DNA from: Zeugodacus cucurbitae
Lineage: Eukaryota > Arthropoda > Insecta > Diptera > Tephritidae
Assembly: GCF_028554725.1 (NCBI RefSeq)
Contig: NC_071671.1
Coordinates: forward strand, 4,996,501-5,060,500
Reading direction: 5' to 3'
Length of the DNA stretch: 64,000 nucleotides
Both the position numbers and the translations under genes were made by a program. Of the stretch, positions 1 to 12,420 are shown piece by piece (positions within the stretch are counted from its first letter, which is position 1; each line of letters opens with the position of its first letter). The notes under the pieces were generated by a model. It had not been told where the DNA came from, searched no databases, and saw only the letters and a list, made by a program, of their open reading frames with translations.

Positions 1-2125
1 TGTAATTTCATGCCTTTGGAAGGTATTTGTTTCCATATTTAATGCTAAACTTTCAAATTATTTGTATTGTTATTGCCACTGTAGGCTATTTAGTGCAATA
101 TATGAGCATTATCAAATATTTAACAGAACTTAATTCGAATTTAGATAATTGTAGCCTCAAGTGTTTACTATTATGTTGCAATAAATATAATCTAATTTAC
201 TCTCGAATGATATTAAGTGGATCAATTGAAGCTTTTGTTTATAATGAAGAAGTGCTAAATAATATTAAAGAAGGTTGCACCCTCAGCTTTCTCCAAAACC
301 ATATAGAATAACAACTCTATTCAGTGCATTATTAACAAAAATGAAGAATAAAACATTGAAACCATCTTATACAACACTTATTTGTATCATTTTAAAATAT
401 GCGCCTAAATGTAGGCAACATTTTTCAGTCACAATGACTTTACACGATTTCATCTTAGTGAAAATACTCCCAGCCTTTAGAACTTCATATTTAACTACAA
501 GCAACAATTTTAATAACTCTACAATCGAATGTTTTTAAAAATGTTGCCTACATTTAGGCGCTGTATTAACTAAAAAATGATATTTTGAGATTAAATATAC
601 TCATTATGTTTTTTCGTTTAATTAACTATATAATTTGCACCATTCAGCAGATGCTGTACGAATATATAATTCTATGCATTTTTTGAGTATAATCCTCAAT
701 GAATTACATTTTTGTAAAGCATACATGTAGGCTGAAATACAAATGTTGCTCGATATACCAGCAAAACAAACGGAGTTCTGTGTAAACGCCGAAAAGTCGT
801 AAATTCACTTCAATCAAAGTAATGTGTTTCGAGAAGAAAATGCTATTTTAAAATTCCCGTCACATGTTGCATGCGAATTTTCTTTATAAGATTCTATTAA
901 TTTTGATGGTCGAGTGGTTTGGCGCAATGAAGTGGAGCTAGAGTGCGCAGCCGATGAACGTTGATGTGCTGAAATTGGCAACCACTGTAAGACACTGGGT
1001 TTCTGCAGTTAAATGCCACGCGAAATTGCAAATAATGAAGCGCCCTAAAAAAATCACATTAAATATGCATTAATGTATGCATGAAGCGTCGATGATAGCC
1101 ATCACACAGCGCAATGGCACACACAAAAAAATGTATGTAATGAATACAGATAAAGAGCATAAAATAGAAAGAAGCCTGCCAAGAAACAGCAAATAGCAAA
1201 TGGCAAGCGGCATTCGTGCCAATTCGCATTTGTTATTCACAAACAATAGCATATAAAATCCGCAAATTTGCTGCCTCGCATATTGCTGCACGCATAGCAT
1301 ATTCATTTCTAGTAGATTGGGTTGTGCGCATGTGACAAGTAAGTGCATGCGTTGAAAATGTCGCGCGTCAGTTTTGCATAGTTGCACGTCCATACACATA
1401 CACATATAGCATTGACTTTCGATTTTGCGCCAATTTGTATGCTAAAAAGCTATTCGTTTCAACAAATGATAATAAAATGTATTTTAGATAACTGTAATAA
1501 GAGAGATAACGAAATATATGAGCCGAGTGGTAGGAGAGGGTATATGACTATAAAAATTAATGCAGAAAATCTCATGCATATGATTAAGCGATTTGTAGAT
1601 AGACAAATATATATTTATACGTTATTTATAATACAGGAGATTTTGAGATTAGCGTTAAGTCATGCAAATCAAAATATTTATTAATAGTCATTAATGCTGC
1701 ATTCTGTATGAACTTAAAGATAGTGCGAGCAATTATCAGTGGGTCTCATATGAAGATTGTACCTTCATACAATATATTTTCTTGAATTAGTAAAATAAAG
1801 AATAATGTATTTATGTTTTGATTTAACTTAATTGGAAGTTTGAATTTTGGAATCTAGACCTTTAGAATTTAATCAACATTTTCTATGAAAGGTGTTGCTA
1901 AGGTCTGAATATCTTAATAAAGTACTTGTAGGCTACAGTAATTCAAAAAATATAAAAGATCCCTCGTAGATTTTTTTAATTCGCCTAATTTCAAACTCTG
2001 TCTGAAGAAGCTCGAACTTTATTAGACCTGAATGGGTTGATGACCAGTGGCTATTTTTGTTGATTTCAAGTTATCATATGTAACTAAATTTGGCGAGGAA
2101 TGTGGTTGAGGTGAATTAAGATCTC
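1..2125. other. Intergenic/intronic AT-rich DNA, no supported gene
   Basis: Open frames here are short, lack recognisable domains and have no splice or promoter context that would support them. The only structure I see is the inverted repeat at 401-561, listed separately. Short CA/TG-rich stretches lie around 1380-1410. Confidence 0.6.
401..561. repeat. Perfect 25-bp inverted repeat with 111-bp spacer
   Basis: Positions 401-425 and 537-561 are exact reverse complements; the core reads GCGCCTAAATGTAGGCAACA and its complement. The spacer has no coding signal. Related cores of the form TGTTGCCTACATTT recur near 28851, 28919, 50889 and 50939, so this is a dispersed-repeat motif rather than a chance palindrome. 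It could be a tiny inverted-repeat element or two facing LTR-type ends; no clear target duplication is visible. Confidence 0.75.
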
Positions 2126-2129
2126 TTAA

Positions 2130-2830
2130 GGGGCTATACCAGTGTGACATTTTCAAAAAAAATCCATTTTTTTATTTTTTGCTTATTCGATATTTAGTAC
2201 TTTCACAAATATCCTGTGAAAGTTGTAAGGTCATATCTTGAATAGTTTTTGAAAGGCAGCGTTCTAAAGAGCGACCGCTCGAAGGCATGGGCCGCTATAG
2301 TCGAAACTTAAAACGAGTTTTAGTCGAAACGACATTATTCAAAATTGCTGATATCAGAACTCAACGATACATTGACTGATCGACAAATTTAAACTGAGTG
2401 TTATTGAATATACATATTTACTATACTATGACCTAGGATCTTTTTGATTGGTTGAAAATTGTCAATTTGTCATTTAAAATAAGACAATTAAAAAAAACGA
2501 ATTTTTTTTTTCAGAAATACGACATTTTGCAAATTTTTGATATTTTTCAAAAATCGCTGGCCAATGTATAGAAAATATATTTAACTTTAATATCCTTTTT
2601 TGATTTTTTTTGTGTTAGCAACTCATTCAGCCCGAATCATGTCAGCTGTTAGGGAGCTTTTATTTGGCACCTCCGAAGATAGCATATAACTCCGTTATTT
2701 TTCAATATTTTTGTAAAAGAAACCTCATTATGTGCAAAAAATTTCGAAACAGTCGATCGAGTACTTTCTTTTAAAAAATAAACGAAAGTCGCCTAAATTT
2801 TTCATAGGTTACATTGCTAACTATTATTTT
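2130..2830 (+). mobile_element. TTAA-flanked inverted-repeat element, copy 1
   Basis: The left end follows TTAA at 2126-2129 and begins GGGGCTATACCAGTGTGAC. The right end near 2785-2830 reads TTTTTCATAGGTTACATTG, which matches in reverse the left end of the copy at 41379. Internal segments, including the motif GCGACCGCTCG near 2270, are shared with copies at 41379-42279 (opposite orientation) and 63777 onward. There is no transposase ORF, so it is non-autonomous. TTAA at the border is a piggyBac-type hallmark, but the terminal bases do not prove the superfamily. The right boundary is approximate. Confidence 0.65.
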
Positions 2831-2943
2831 GCTTAACGGAGAAGGCCAGAATACTCAGCAATCAGAGATATGGTTATTACCATTTTAAGCCAGTCAATAA
2901 GAGATCAGTCTAGATTTTTTGAAAATTCGATTTGTTGGCTTAA

Positions 2944-3673
2944 GGGGTTACATGGCTTTCGTGGGATATTGTCCTAAAGTACTATTGTTACTCAAAACTT
3001 TAAAAGCGTTTTTCTCGGAACCGTGTTTTGAAAGTCGGTTGTCAAATTTTCTCGAAAACTACACAACCGATCTTGATGAAATTTTGAACAGGTGTTCGAG
3101 GTACAATTTACTCGTGCTTGAAAGAAGGATTTTATTTATTTTTTTCAATTATGTACAACTATTATACTATAACTGACAACGCTAACTATATGCTGACAAT
3201 GCGGATGCACTTTTTTTTCTGGAAATGACGTCGTAATGGAGGAGTGTTAATTTTTTTTTTTGAAAATTTCTGAAATTATTCTCTAAATATGTATCTATAA
3301 GACAGAAAAAAGTTTGAATCAAATAAATAATTTTTTACATGAAAAAAAAAATTTAAAATAGGCCATTTTTCACGCGACAAAACAATAAAAAAATAAAGTA
3401 CAATTTTAGGTCCAAAAAATGTGACTAAATTGCCAAAATAGAAAAAAAATATTTTTCTGTCCAAACCATTGTAGTATTGATGCGCTCCAGTCAGTCAGCT
3501 CAACACGGTAGCTGTCATTTTGTATCAAAATGAGAATAGAAAATGCTTTTAAATACTCAAAAATATTTTTGGAAAAGTCTGAAAAAGAAAACTCCGAGTC
3601 CTTTTTGCTAACTTCCAGAATAGTGTGACAAAATTAGGACCTTTTTGAGATCGATAGACTGGACTAATTCCTT
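2944..3673. mobile_element. Possible second TTAA-bounded element
   Basis: The segment starts GGGGTTACATGG directly after TTAA at 2940-2943 and appears to end just before another TTAA near 3674. The ends match poorly beyond the first bases, so this is only a candidate relative of the neighbouring element. The interior is extremely A/T rich with no coding content. Confidence 0.25.
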
Positions 3674-3679
3674 AAAGCT

Positions 3680-5945
3680 TAAAGAAATTATGCAAATTAT
3701 GGTATTTTTATAATTATTAGATTGCAATTTCGCAAAGAAAAGAGGAAAATGGCTAAGAAATATTTTTAAAAGAATTTGAATGAAATTTTTAACGCAAAGA
3801 GTAACTCATCCTCAAACTTAAATACCATAAAATTATTTATCGTTAATTGAGTGCCTGTATCCAATATACAAGAACTCACGCATTGACATACGTTAATAGG
3901 TAAATAATTATATAAATTTATACCACACACGACACTCACAAATACACTCACTGACATTGCAGAACAAAAAGAGCAACTGCCACTTCAAGTCGAGTGTACC
4001 TACAATTGCTTTTGGCCTACTAAACAATGCAAATAATGCACAAAAGCTGGGGAGAACATAATACTCCCCCACAACACCTCTGAAACTCCATCCACCAACT
4101 AGTAGCGTGTATGCTGTTTGAAAACTACTATAAAACGTCCATTTCGCAGGCATTTCAAGTGACATATCTCACATGTTTGCGGCTTAAGGCGATTTCTCGG
4201 TCGTCGGGTGTCTGGTGGGGAGCAGCTGCTGGTAGCAAGTGATAGGTATAATGGAGTGCTGCTCCAGATTTCAAACAGCCACCTCAACAACGTAGACTGG
4301 GGCACAACAGATCAAAGCAGCAATATTTACTAGTAATGGAAAATAAGCGTGTCAAGGCAGCCACCACCAGCGCATGCCGCAGCTTAAAGAAATAGCGTGC
4401 AGACATTTCTACAAATACACACATTTGGTGTGTAGTTATAATGAATTGGATTTTGATATCTAAATTAAATCTTAGCGACAAAGGCATTATGGAGCTGAGA
4501 TAAGCGCACATTTGCTGTGCCAGTTGGGGTTGCGGCGGGCTTTCGTGCACAAAAAGGTAGCCACCACCAAGAAATAAGCTGCATTAGTTATGAATGGGCT
4601 GGTGTTTGGATGTGTGCAAAAGAATGCACTAACAACACTTTGGTAGCTTTTGTATACATGTGTTGGGGCGCTTATCAGCCTAAAGGTATGCTATTATACG
4701 CTGCAGCAAAGGCGAACCATTTCGGCCGAAAGCGAAATCGATTTGCGCCAATGCGCCGAGCAGCAGTGCAGGCGAGTCACCAATTTCCGGCGGAAATGTT
4801 GCTGTGGCCGCAGCTTAGACTACCTAGCAATATATATAACTTTGGTGGCATTATCAAGCGTGCGAAGGTGCTTGTGTTACAGTACAAATTTTGGGTGGTT
4901 GTTTTCAGCTACTCACTAGCATATTTTTTACGGCATCTTATCACTGTCCATATGGCTTACTTGCTGTGTTGTTGATTTTTTAGTGTGAGTGTATGTATGT
5001 CTGTAAGCTTGCAAGCGCTACTCGTATTACCAGCAAACCCATCAAAATTTGATTGCCTTTTTTTTTCTACTCAGACACCATGCGCCGCTTATCAAACACA
5101 GATTGACGCATTGGTGTTATGATGTCATAAGTATGATATGCATGCGCTCTTGCAGTCATATATACTCGTATAACTTCAGTATATTTCAACAGCCATTTTT
5201 ACATTGGTTCGTTTGCATGTTTGACAGCTATTTGAAATTTCATCTTTCGCGCAAGTGACATGCACATAATTGAAGTTGTCAATTGTCGTGTTCGAAAACA
5301 TTTGAAGCGGTGATGATTTTGTGATGTCGTTATAAATATATATAGGTACGTAGATATATGAATGAGTGTGGGTTTCAGGCAGTATCTGATTTCAGTAGTC
5401 ATAGATTTGTTCGTTCAACAACCAAGTAATCGATTTTTTAAGGAAGACATTGTAAAAATTTCGCTTTTTAATACTTATGAAATATCGATAGGACTTTCTC
5501 AAAAAATTCATACAAAAAAATTAATATTTCAGACAAAACTATAGGAGTGCGATAACATTGAATAACTTCGAAAAAATTGAATATTTGAGATATTTTCATA
5601 GATTTTGGTCATTTATAAGGAACATATTTACATAGACTAGTTTTTGTCTTGAGCTAATCTATACTATAAACTTCTATAACCCTTTTTACCTATAACCTAT
5701 AACTCATTTTTTCGGAAATCAGTTGTCTTTTCAGATAAAGTCATTTTATATTGGATTCTAATGGTCTCGGACTATAAAACAATTACAAGATGCCTCATAT
5801 TTTATGATAACTTCCACATTTGTTCTCAAAACGGTGCCGCTTTATATCGCAAATTTAAAGATTATTTAGAGGAGCAAAGTAGTTTCAATATTTGAGAAAC
5901 TGAAAATGTAATCGAGCTCCCTAGGAATCAGTTGCATATTTAACT
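3680..5945. other. Intergenic DNA, no supported gene
   Basis: The long frame at about 4517-4975 lacks an ATG at its start (it opens with GTG) and shows no domain, so I do not call it. The stretch 4200-4900 is less A/T rich than its surroundings. No tandem repeat or recognisable element was found. Confidence 0.5.
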
Positions 5946-6650
5946 AGTAAGGAAGGGCTAAGTTCGGGTGTCACCGAACATCTTATACTCTCGCAATTTA
6001 TTAATATAACAAACAATTTGACTCACATATTCGGCATATATATAGTATAAAGTCCATTGGAAATTTGAAAACCCTAATATTAAATAAATGGGAGATATAT
6101 GAAGTTATGATCCGATTTCACTCATTATTGGCACTTAGACATATTATTAGAAGAAACATATTACCTCAAAATATCTTAGAGACTTAACTATATTTTCGGT
6201 AAAAAAATTGTTAGAAGTACTGAGGTCCTCATATTCGATATATATGGTCTTGAAAACTTATGGACGGATTTGGACGATTTTGAGAAGTGCGGTGCCACAC
6301 TATAAATGCAGTATTTGAGCAAAGTTCTGTTCTGATATCTTCACTAGTACCAACTTTATATATTGTAAAGTAAACTATTCAGACCGACTTCAAAGTTCTG
6401 GTAACATATCATTTGTAAGCTAGGAAGATATTATGAACCGAATTTCATTGATATTTGTCGAGTAATTTCGGAGATATGGTTTTGACCCATAAATGGGCGG
6501 AACCACGCCCATTTAAAATTTTGTATACCATTTTGATCTTTCTGTACGATCTTTATAATGAAATTTAAAGCTTCTGAACTGAATTAAAGCTTGTTTAGTA
6601 GTTTTCAACATAACCTTTGTATGGGAGGTGGGCGTCCGAGAGTATAAAAA
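5946..6650 (+). mobile_element. Helitron/Helentron-like non-autonomous element, copy A
   Basis: It starts AGTAAGGAAGGGCTAAG, followed by the small hairpin GTTCGG...CCGAAC and the subterminal repeat TATACTCTCGCAA at 5984-5996. The other end carries the inverted counterpart CGAGAGTATA near 6637. The body holds the family's conserved hairpin AAATGGGCG...CGCCCATTT near 6493-6515. No ORF. Same architecture as the copies at 41501, 51354 and 58935. Assignment to the DINE-1/mini-me (Helentron) type is inferred from the structure. Confidence 0.65.
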
Positions 6651-7096
6651 GTGACTGGTAGGATAAGCGTTTGAGTCAAAACTTTCAATCAGTCATTATA
6701 ATTAAATTAATAAAACTACTCGATACAAATCGATATTTGCATTCCTACCCTCATATGCGTGAAAAGGTCTTAAGGGTTACTGGTCCTAACAAACGGATCA
6801 AACTATACAGTTCCATCTCAAAAATTCTCTGACCCAGTCTCTTATATTAATAATAAGAAACATTGACTGCGTTTCTTGCTTTTTCTTTTGGAGCTTTAGG
6901 GTTTAAACTATTATAAAAATAGTCCGGGTGATGTTATAAGAGTTAATTATTTAACCTGTGGGGTAATAAATACCAATAATATGTATTTAATGTCAGCCGT
7001 GAAGAAACCTGACTCATTTTAATTTTGTCTCTCTAATGTCGTTCTAGATTCACGGCAATTAGATTGTAACAAATCATAAGCGTAAAAAAATAATTC

Positions 7097-7130
7097 TATA
7101 ATGAAAAATTTAACGTTTAATTTCTCAGTC
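7097..7130 (+). promoter_or_regulatory. Core promoter of the fibrinogen-related gene
   Basis: A TATAAT box at 7097-7102 lies 30 bp before the A of an arthropod initiator TCAGTC (A at 7127). The implied 5' UTR of about 66 nt has no upstream ATG and leads to a start in good fly context (CACAAAAATG). Confidence 0.6.
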
Positions 7131-7192
7131 TATTTTCAAACTGTTAACGAGCTGAAGGTATATAATATTTTATAAAAAAAAAAAACACAAAA

Positions 7193-7909
7193 ATGTACAT
7201 TTATATATTGCTTTGTTTGATACAAACGTTTTCACTGCAAACTGTAAGTATAAACGATGTTTTTATACTGTTAACAATATTCATAATGCTTTACTTCACA
7301 TTATTTTCTTCTCAAATTCAGTCAGCTCAGCAACTACCCAGCGACTGCACGACCACAACACCGGGCCGCAACGTCGAAATACTGAAAATCCCAACAACGA
7401 ACGGCGTTGATATCTTCGAGGTCTATTGCGAGCTGGGCGATCTCGATGAAAAACCTTGGTTGGTCGTCTTCTTACGTAAAAAGCACAAATACGAGTATGG
7501 CAGATGGCAGGACTATACACAAGGTTACCATACGCTTAGCGGTAATTATTTCATCGGCTTGCAACGACTGCATGCGATCACAAATCGGCAGCCGCATGAG
7601 CTAATAGTGCAGCTAATACTGAGCGACGGCATGCAGCACTATATGCACTTTGCGGACTTTGCCATCGGCAATGAATCCAATATTTATGGTGTCTCAAAGT
7701 TAGGGAAATATGTGGGTACTCAGCAAATGGTGGAATCCAGCGAATGGTTACCCTGGCAGATGAAGTCTATTGAAACGATAGCACGTATGAAAATCAGTAT
7801 TAAACCAGTAGATAAAAATGCAACGAGAGCAGACAAACAGAAACTAAAGAGTATTGAAAAAATCAAGCGACGAGTGAAAGCTTTAAGCGGCATCACGAAG
7901 GTGCGGTGA
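7193..7909 (+). CDS. Secreted fibrinogen-related protein lacking the P subdomain
   Basis: The frame is open throughout, but 7244-7321 is almost certainly a 78-bp intron: donor GTAAGT directly after the signal-peptide codons, pyrimidine-rich acceptor ending TTCAG, length divisible by three. The spliced product is 212 residues with a signal peptide of about 20 residues (hydrophobic IYILLCLI, cleavage near SAQ). The fibrinogen C-terminal fold is shown by Cys26 and Cys53 (the first conserved pair), Trp63, RWQDYTQGY at 78-86 and GNYFIGLQRLHAIT at 91-104. After SKLGKYVG the chain jumps to EWLPWQMKSIETIARMKISI, which resembles the domain's last strand. The intervening calcium site, second disulfide and binding pocket are absent. 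A Lys/Arg-rich tail follows. Family members are lectin-like recognition proteins; ligand binding here is doubtful. Confidence 0.85.
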   Translation: MYIYILLCLIQTFSLQTVSINDVFILLTIFIMLYFTLFSSQIQSAQQLPSDCTTTTPGRNVEILKIPTTNGVDIFEVYCELGDLDEKPWLVVFLRKKHKYEYGRWQDYTQGYHTLSGNYFIGLQRLHAITNRQPHELIVQLILSDGMQHYMHFADFAIGNESNIYGVSKLGKYVGTQQMVESSEWLPWQMKSIETIARMKISIKPVDKNATRADKQKLKSIEKIKRRVKALSGITKVR

Positions 7910-7925
7910 AACCGATATGTAGGCA

Positions 7926-7931
7926 AATAAA
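7926..7931 (+). terminator. Poly(A) signal of the fibrinogen-related gene
   Basis: AATAAA lies 17 nt after the TGA stop codon, giving a very short 3' UTR. Confidence 0.6.
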
Positions 7932-7939
7932 ACATTAAA

Positions 7940-10900
7940 GCAAATGACTGCTCATTCGAGCTGATAAATGGTCAACAATCAAGTGTAAGTAACGGGGTAA
8001 CACAATTTCGGCTGAAATCGATACGAATTTATCTAGCCAACAATATATATAGAGCAAAGAAATATATAATATATATGTATGTGAAAATGTGTCAGTGTGT
8101 CTCCTTTGGAAGTGTCCGGTCGCAAGGCGATCGATGAAAGTGTAAATAGTGGGAAAAAAGCAAAAAAAAGGAAAATTGCTGGCGTTTGTCAATGAACGGA
8201 AGTGGCTTATAATATATAACGGTAACATATATGTAGGTTTGTATATAGAATACATGCTACACCCGACCACTATAGCCGAAAATGGACTAAAACGTGTTTA
8301 TATTTTCCTTACTGTATTAGCTGCGCTAGACAGAACCAACCGCTATAGGGTCGCGGCTGCAGCAGGAAATGGCGGCGGTATATTTTGTGTGTATTTGTAT
8401 TGTAGTGAAAACAACAAAAAGCGAGATTTATCACCGTAAATACAAAACAAATGCCACTGGTATGAATAATAAATCACTTGTGAAAGAAAAATAGCGTTAA
8501 ATGAAATGCGCCTACAAATATGTTGAGCAAATCTATATACATGTAGACGTATGGACGATATCTACTAGTCTGGGTATGTGTTTGTGTGAAGAATTAAAGT
8601 TTACTTATGGAAAATAAATACCACAATAACATGTTTGTTTGAACTTTCAGATCTCTTATGGGTCATATAGTTTGATAGTTTTTGTTATACTGAGACTGCA
8701 TGCGAACGAATTATTGAACGTGAACCGGGTTAGGCGTCAATATGATTTTTTTTATTTAATGAAAACATGTATAAGAATCTTTTTTATTAAAAAGCTTTTC
8801 GAATATAAAAAAGTCTTTCAGAATATGTCTTCCAGAATATGACTTTTTTATATTCGTAAAGCTCAAGTGCGTTCTAATCAATTTTTTTAAATTTTTATGT
8901 GGGTTTATAATTGAACTCGTAGTAAAAAAAAAAATTAAAATGCTTTTTAGAAATTATATTCTCTAGCGCTTAATGAATAATTTGCTAATTTTTTATAAAA
9001 CAAAAATTGAAAAATTTTGAAAAAAAAAATAATTTGCTTAATTTTTTTATAATTATTTATAAAATTTAAATAATGAAACAAAAATTTAAAAATTACAGTA
9101 AATTTTGATTCAATTTAAGATGAAGCCTAAATATATTAAAACAATTTATCAAAACAAAAAATAAGTTTTGTTAATAAAGTGGAAAGAACTGTCAGTGATT
9201 CCAGACAGTTTGAAGAAAAAAAATTATATAGAAAACGAAAAGAGTAATTTTTTTTATAACTTGGAAACTAACACAGAAAGAGAGCCTGGATGGTGATACT
9301 TTCCTAAAAATTGTAAATTTAAAATTAAAAATATTTACTTAAAAAAGTAATATGGATTAAACAACATTTTATTTTGCGGTATAAGTTTCTATATTATGAT
9401 AGATAGATAGTAGATATAAAAATTATTATATTTTCAAAAATTTTGCTTCTCTACATTTTGTTAGGAATTAAATATATTTCTATATATAACAATATATGCA
9501 ATATATGCTATATGCAATTATTAATATTATCCAAGAAGAAACCCTAGATCGCTTCTAGCTCAATATCTATCCAGCAAGGTAATGCCATTTAGCAAATATG
9601 CAGCTCATTAGTAAAATATATATACATCTGGCTGCCTGCAATATATAACAATAATATAATATTTTTTGACTCTTCCAAGCCATCTGGCAATTGTTTTCAC
9701 TTTTTTGTGCTTTCCTCGACAATTTTCTCAAACGAATTACCCGAACAAATTACTCTGTCTAAATGACAACTGGCAACTGCTGCTGTTGCATCGCTAATTT
9801 TTGGTAATAAACAAACAGTTGGCTATCAGTTATTATTGGCCATTATATGGCATGGTTGTATCATTAAATGTGCTAATTAATTTATGAAACATACACAACA
9901 ACAACAACAACAAAAAAACTGAAAGAAAAAGGAGACAAAACATGCAGCCAAGTAATATTTGGTAAAAACACAATTAACAAATTAGATCGAGACATTTGAT
10001 AGCGCAGCGGGACATAATAAATGAGCGGCAATGAGAGAAATGCAGAGAGCAATTACATTTGCCTCACAGCTAGTAGAATGCGCGTGTGTGTGTATGTGTA
10101 AGCAGCGCAGGACGAAGTCACTCAATTAAGCAGCATAGCCTTTAACAAACACTAATGCAGCATAAAATCGACCGAGAAAAAAAACGCCAAATGCAACGAA
10201 GTGTGGCAAGCTATATGCGTGTGTGTTTGTAATTTAGTAGTGTTGTTGTATTTGGAGGTAGAGCGTTAGCTTGTCATATCCATAAATAAGTGTATGAGCT
10301 ACTTAATATGCATAGTTGTAGGTTCTGCTTTCATGTAGCAGATGTCTATCAGTGTGTGTGTGCAACAAATATTTATGACACTTTTATTGCCGTAAATTAA
10401 GTTGTAGAAAGTGACAGCCGACAAAAAAAAAATTATAGAAAAATATGAAACATTTGAGTTTCACTGCATGCAACGATGACTCAGTCGCTAATTCATACGT
10501 GTGGCATGCAACATGCTGCGCTTTTTTTTCGGTGAAAGTGACTAACGAAATAAATGAGTTGTAAATGAGTTTTGACTGGTTCGCTGAATATGTGTCTGTA
10601 GGTGTCTGTATTCAGTGGTCATTGCATGAGGAATATAATTTTGAACCTTTTTAGGATTTTTGGGTTTAGAAATAAAGCTTGAAAGAAAATAGTGGAGGTA
10701 GTCTATTGCTCAATTTTTCAATATCCTCAATAAAAATATTGGTTAATAATTCAAATATTTCTCAAAACTATTTAAGGTATATCAGCTATAACCATTCAAT
10801 TGTTCGAAGAATACACTATTTACTATTTCTTTTCTTTTCTTTTCTTTTATCTGCCCGATTTTGATTTACTTTTCCATAATAGCCGGTCTTATCCTGCGAA

Positions 10901-11290
10901 TAGTGTGATCCATATGTTTGCTTCCAAGTGTTCTGTCGCGTCTGTTTTATCATTCTTCATTAAGAGTAATCTAATGAAGTGAAATTACTTGATTGGTGAT
11001 TGATTGGCAAGCTCATTTCTTGATATGACTCCATTATAATCATAAACTAATGTCTTAGAAATGGCGTAAAAATTGAAGAAAGCTTCATTGGTAAACTCGT
11101 GCTTCACGTAGAGCTTAATTTTGATTGCGTAAACCGGAAATTTGCATCATCCCAGACATCTAATCTTACTTACTTCTCAAAGCACTCTACTAATTTGCTC
11201 AAAATGAAGCATACCATTAGGTGCCAAGATTTTACTCGTCAAAATGTGGGTCCTCTCTAAAGATTATTCGAAAGCTATTCTTCGATAAAG
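7940..11290. other. Intergenic AT-rich DNA, no supported gene
   Basis: It holds poly-A/T runs (8880-9060), a CAACAA run near 9897-9912, TG-rich tracts near 10084 and 10220, and a TTTTC run near 10825-10845. All open frames are short and unsupported. No element ends or RNA genes were recognised. Confidence 0.5.
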
Positions 11291-12420
11291 GTGCATGCAT
11301 CAGCTTCTTTGCAGAATATAGTCGGGAGAAAGCATGCCCGAAAATTGAAATCTAAGTGTACTCTGCCCAATTCACAAAAAGAGAGACCCCACAATATGCG
11401 CCAACTACCTTGGGATAAGCCTCCCACCGTCAAAAAATTGATTGGACCTTATCAGTGTGGCTCTAGACCTTAAAAATCAACAATTGGCCAGATATTCACC
11501 ATGCGCCAAATCTTGGAGAAGACCCGTAAAAATAGGATCGACACACACTATCTCTTTGTTGATTTTAAAACTGCTTTCGAACGAAAGAAGCTGCCTTTAT
11601 GCCGCCATGTCTGAAATTGGTATCCCCGCAAAACTAATACGGCTGTGTAAGCTGACGTTGAGCAACACCAAAAGCTCCGTCAGGATCGGGAACGTCCTCT
11701 CCGAGCCATGCGATACCAAACCAGGTTTCAGACAAGGTCACTCGCTCTCGTGTGACTTCTTTAATCTGATACTGGAAATAGTACGAGCCGCAGAGCTAAA
11801 CAGAGAAGGTACAATCTTCTATAAGAATGTACAGCTACTGGCGTACGCCGAGGGTATTGATATCATTGGAAACAATACCCGCGCCGTTAGTTCTGCTTTT
11901 CCCGCCTGGATAAGGAATGGGTCTGGAGGTGAATGAGGAAGAGACGAAATATCTCCTGTTATCGAACAAACAGTCAGCGCATTCACGTCTTGGCTCCCAC
12001 GTCACTGTTGACAGTCATAACTACGAAGTCGTAGATAATTTCGTATACCTTGCCATCAGGTGTTACTTTGGACTGTGTAGGCAATTGAAAAGTAAAGACC
12101 TCTCTCGACGAACAAAAACTAAACTCTACAAGTCCCTCATCATTCCCGTCCTACTTTATGGTGCAGAAGCTTGGACGATGTCAACTTCCGATGAGGCGAC
12201 ACTAGGAGTTTTCGAGAGAAAGGTTTTGCGGAAGATTTATGGTCTCTTAAACATTGGCAATGGCGAAAACCGCAGACGATGGAACGATGAGCTGTACGAG
12301 TTATACGACGACATTGACATAGTTCCGCGCCGAACTGTGAGGGAAAGAGAGGAGTGGCGCGCTATCATCGATTCGGCTATAACCAGCTAAACAGTTTCCA
12401 CGCCAATCACATACATTCTT
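11291..12420 (+). mobile_element. Decayed LINE reverse-transcriptase region
   Basis: Broken frames match the RT and C-terminal part of a fly non-LTR retrotransposon. KLIGPYQCGSRP lies near 11437-11470, AAMSEIGIPAKLIRLC near 11605-11650, GFRQGHSLSCDFFNLI near 11727-11770, and LLYGAEAWTMST with GVFERKVLRKIYG near 12150-12240. The catalytic YADD is degraded to YAEG, stops and frame changes occur near 11470 and 11920, and part of the RT is deleted. The final part, to about 12410, matches the copy at 19848-20400 on the other strand. Clade is uncertain (RTE-like is my guess). Dead copy. Confidence 0.85.

Noticed and set aside
4517..4975. 152-residue plus-strand frame
   Set aside because: It begins with GTG rather than ATG and shows no domain, signal peptide or gene context.
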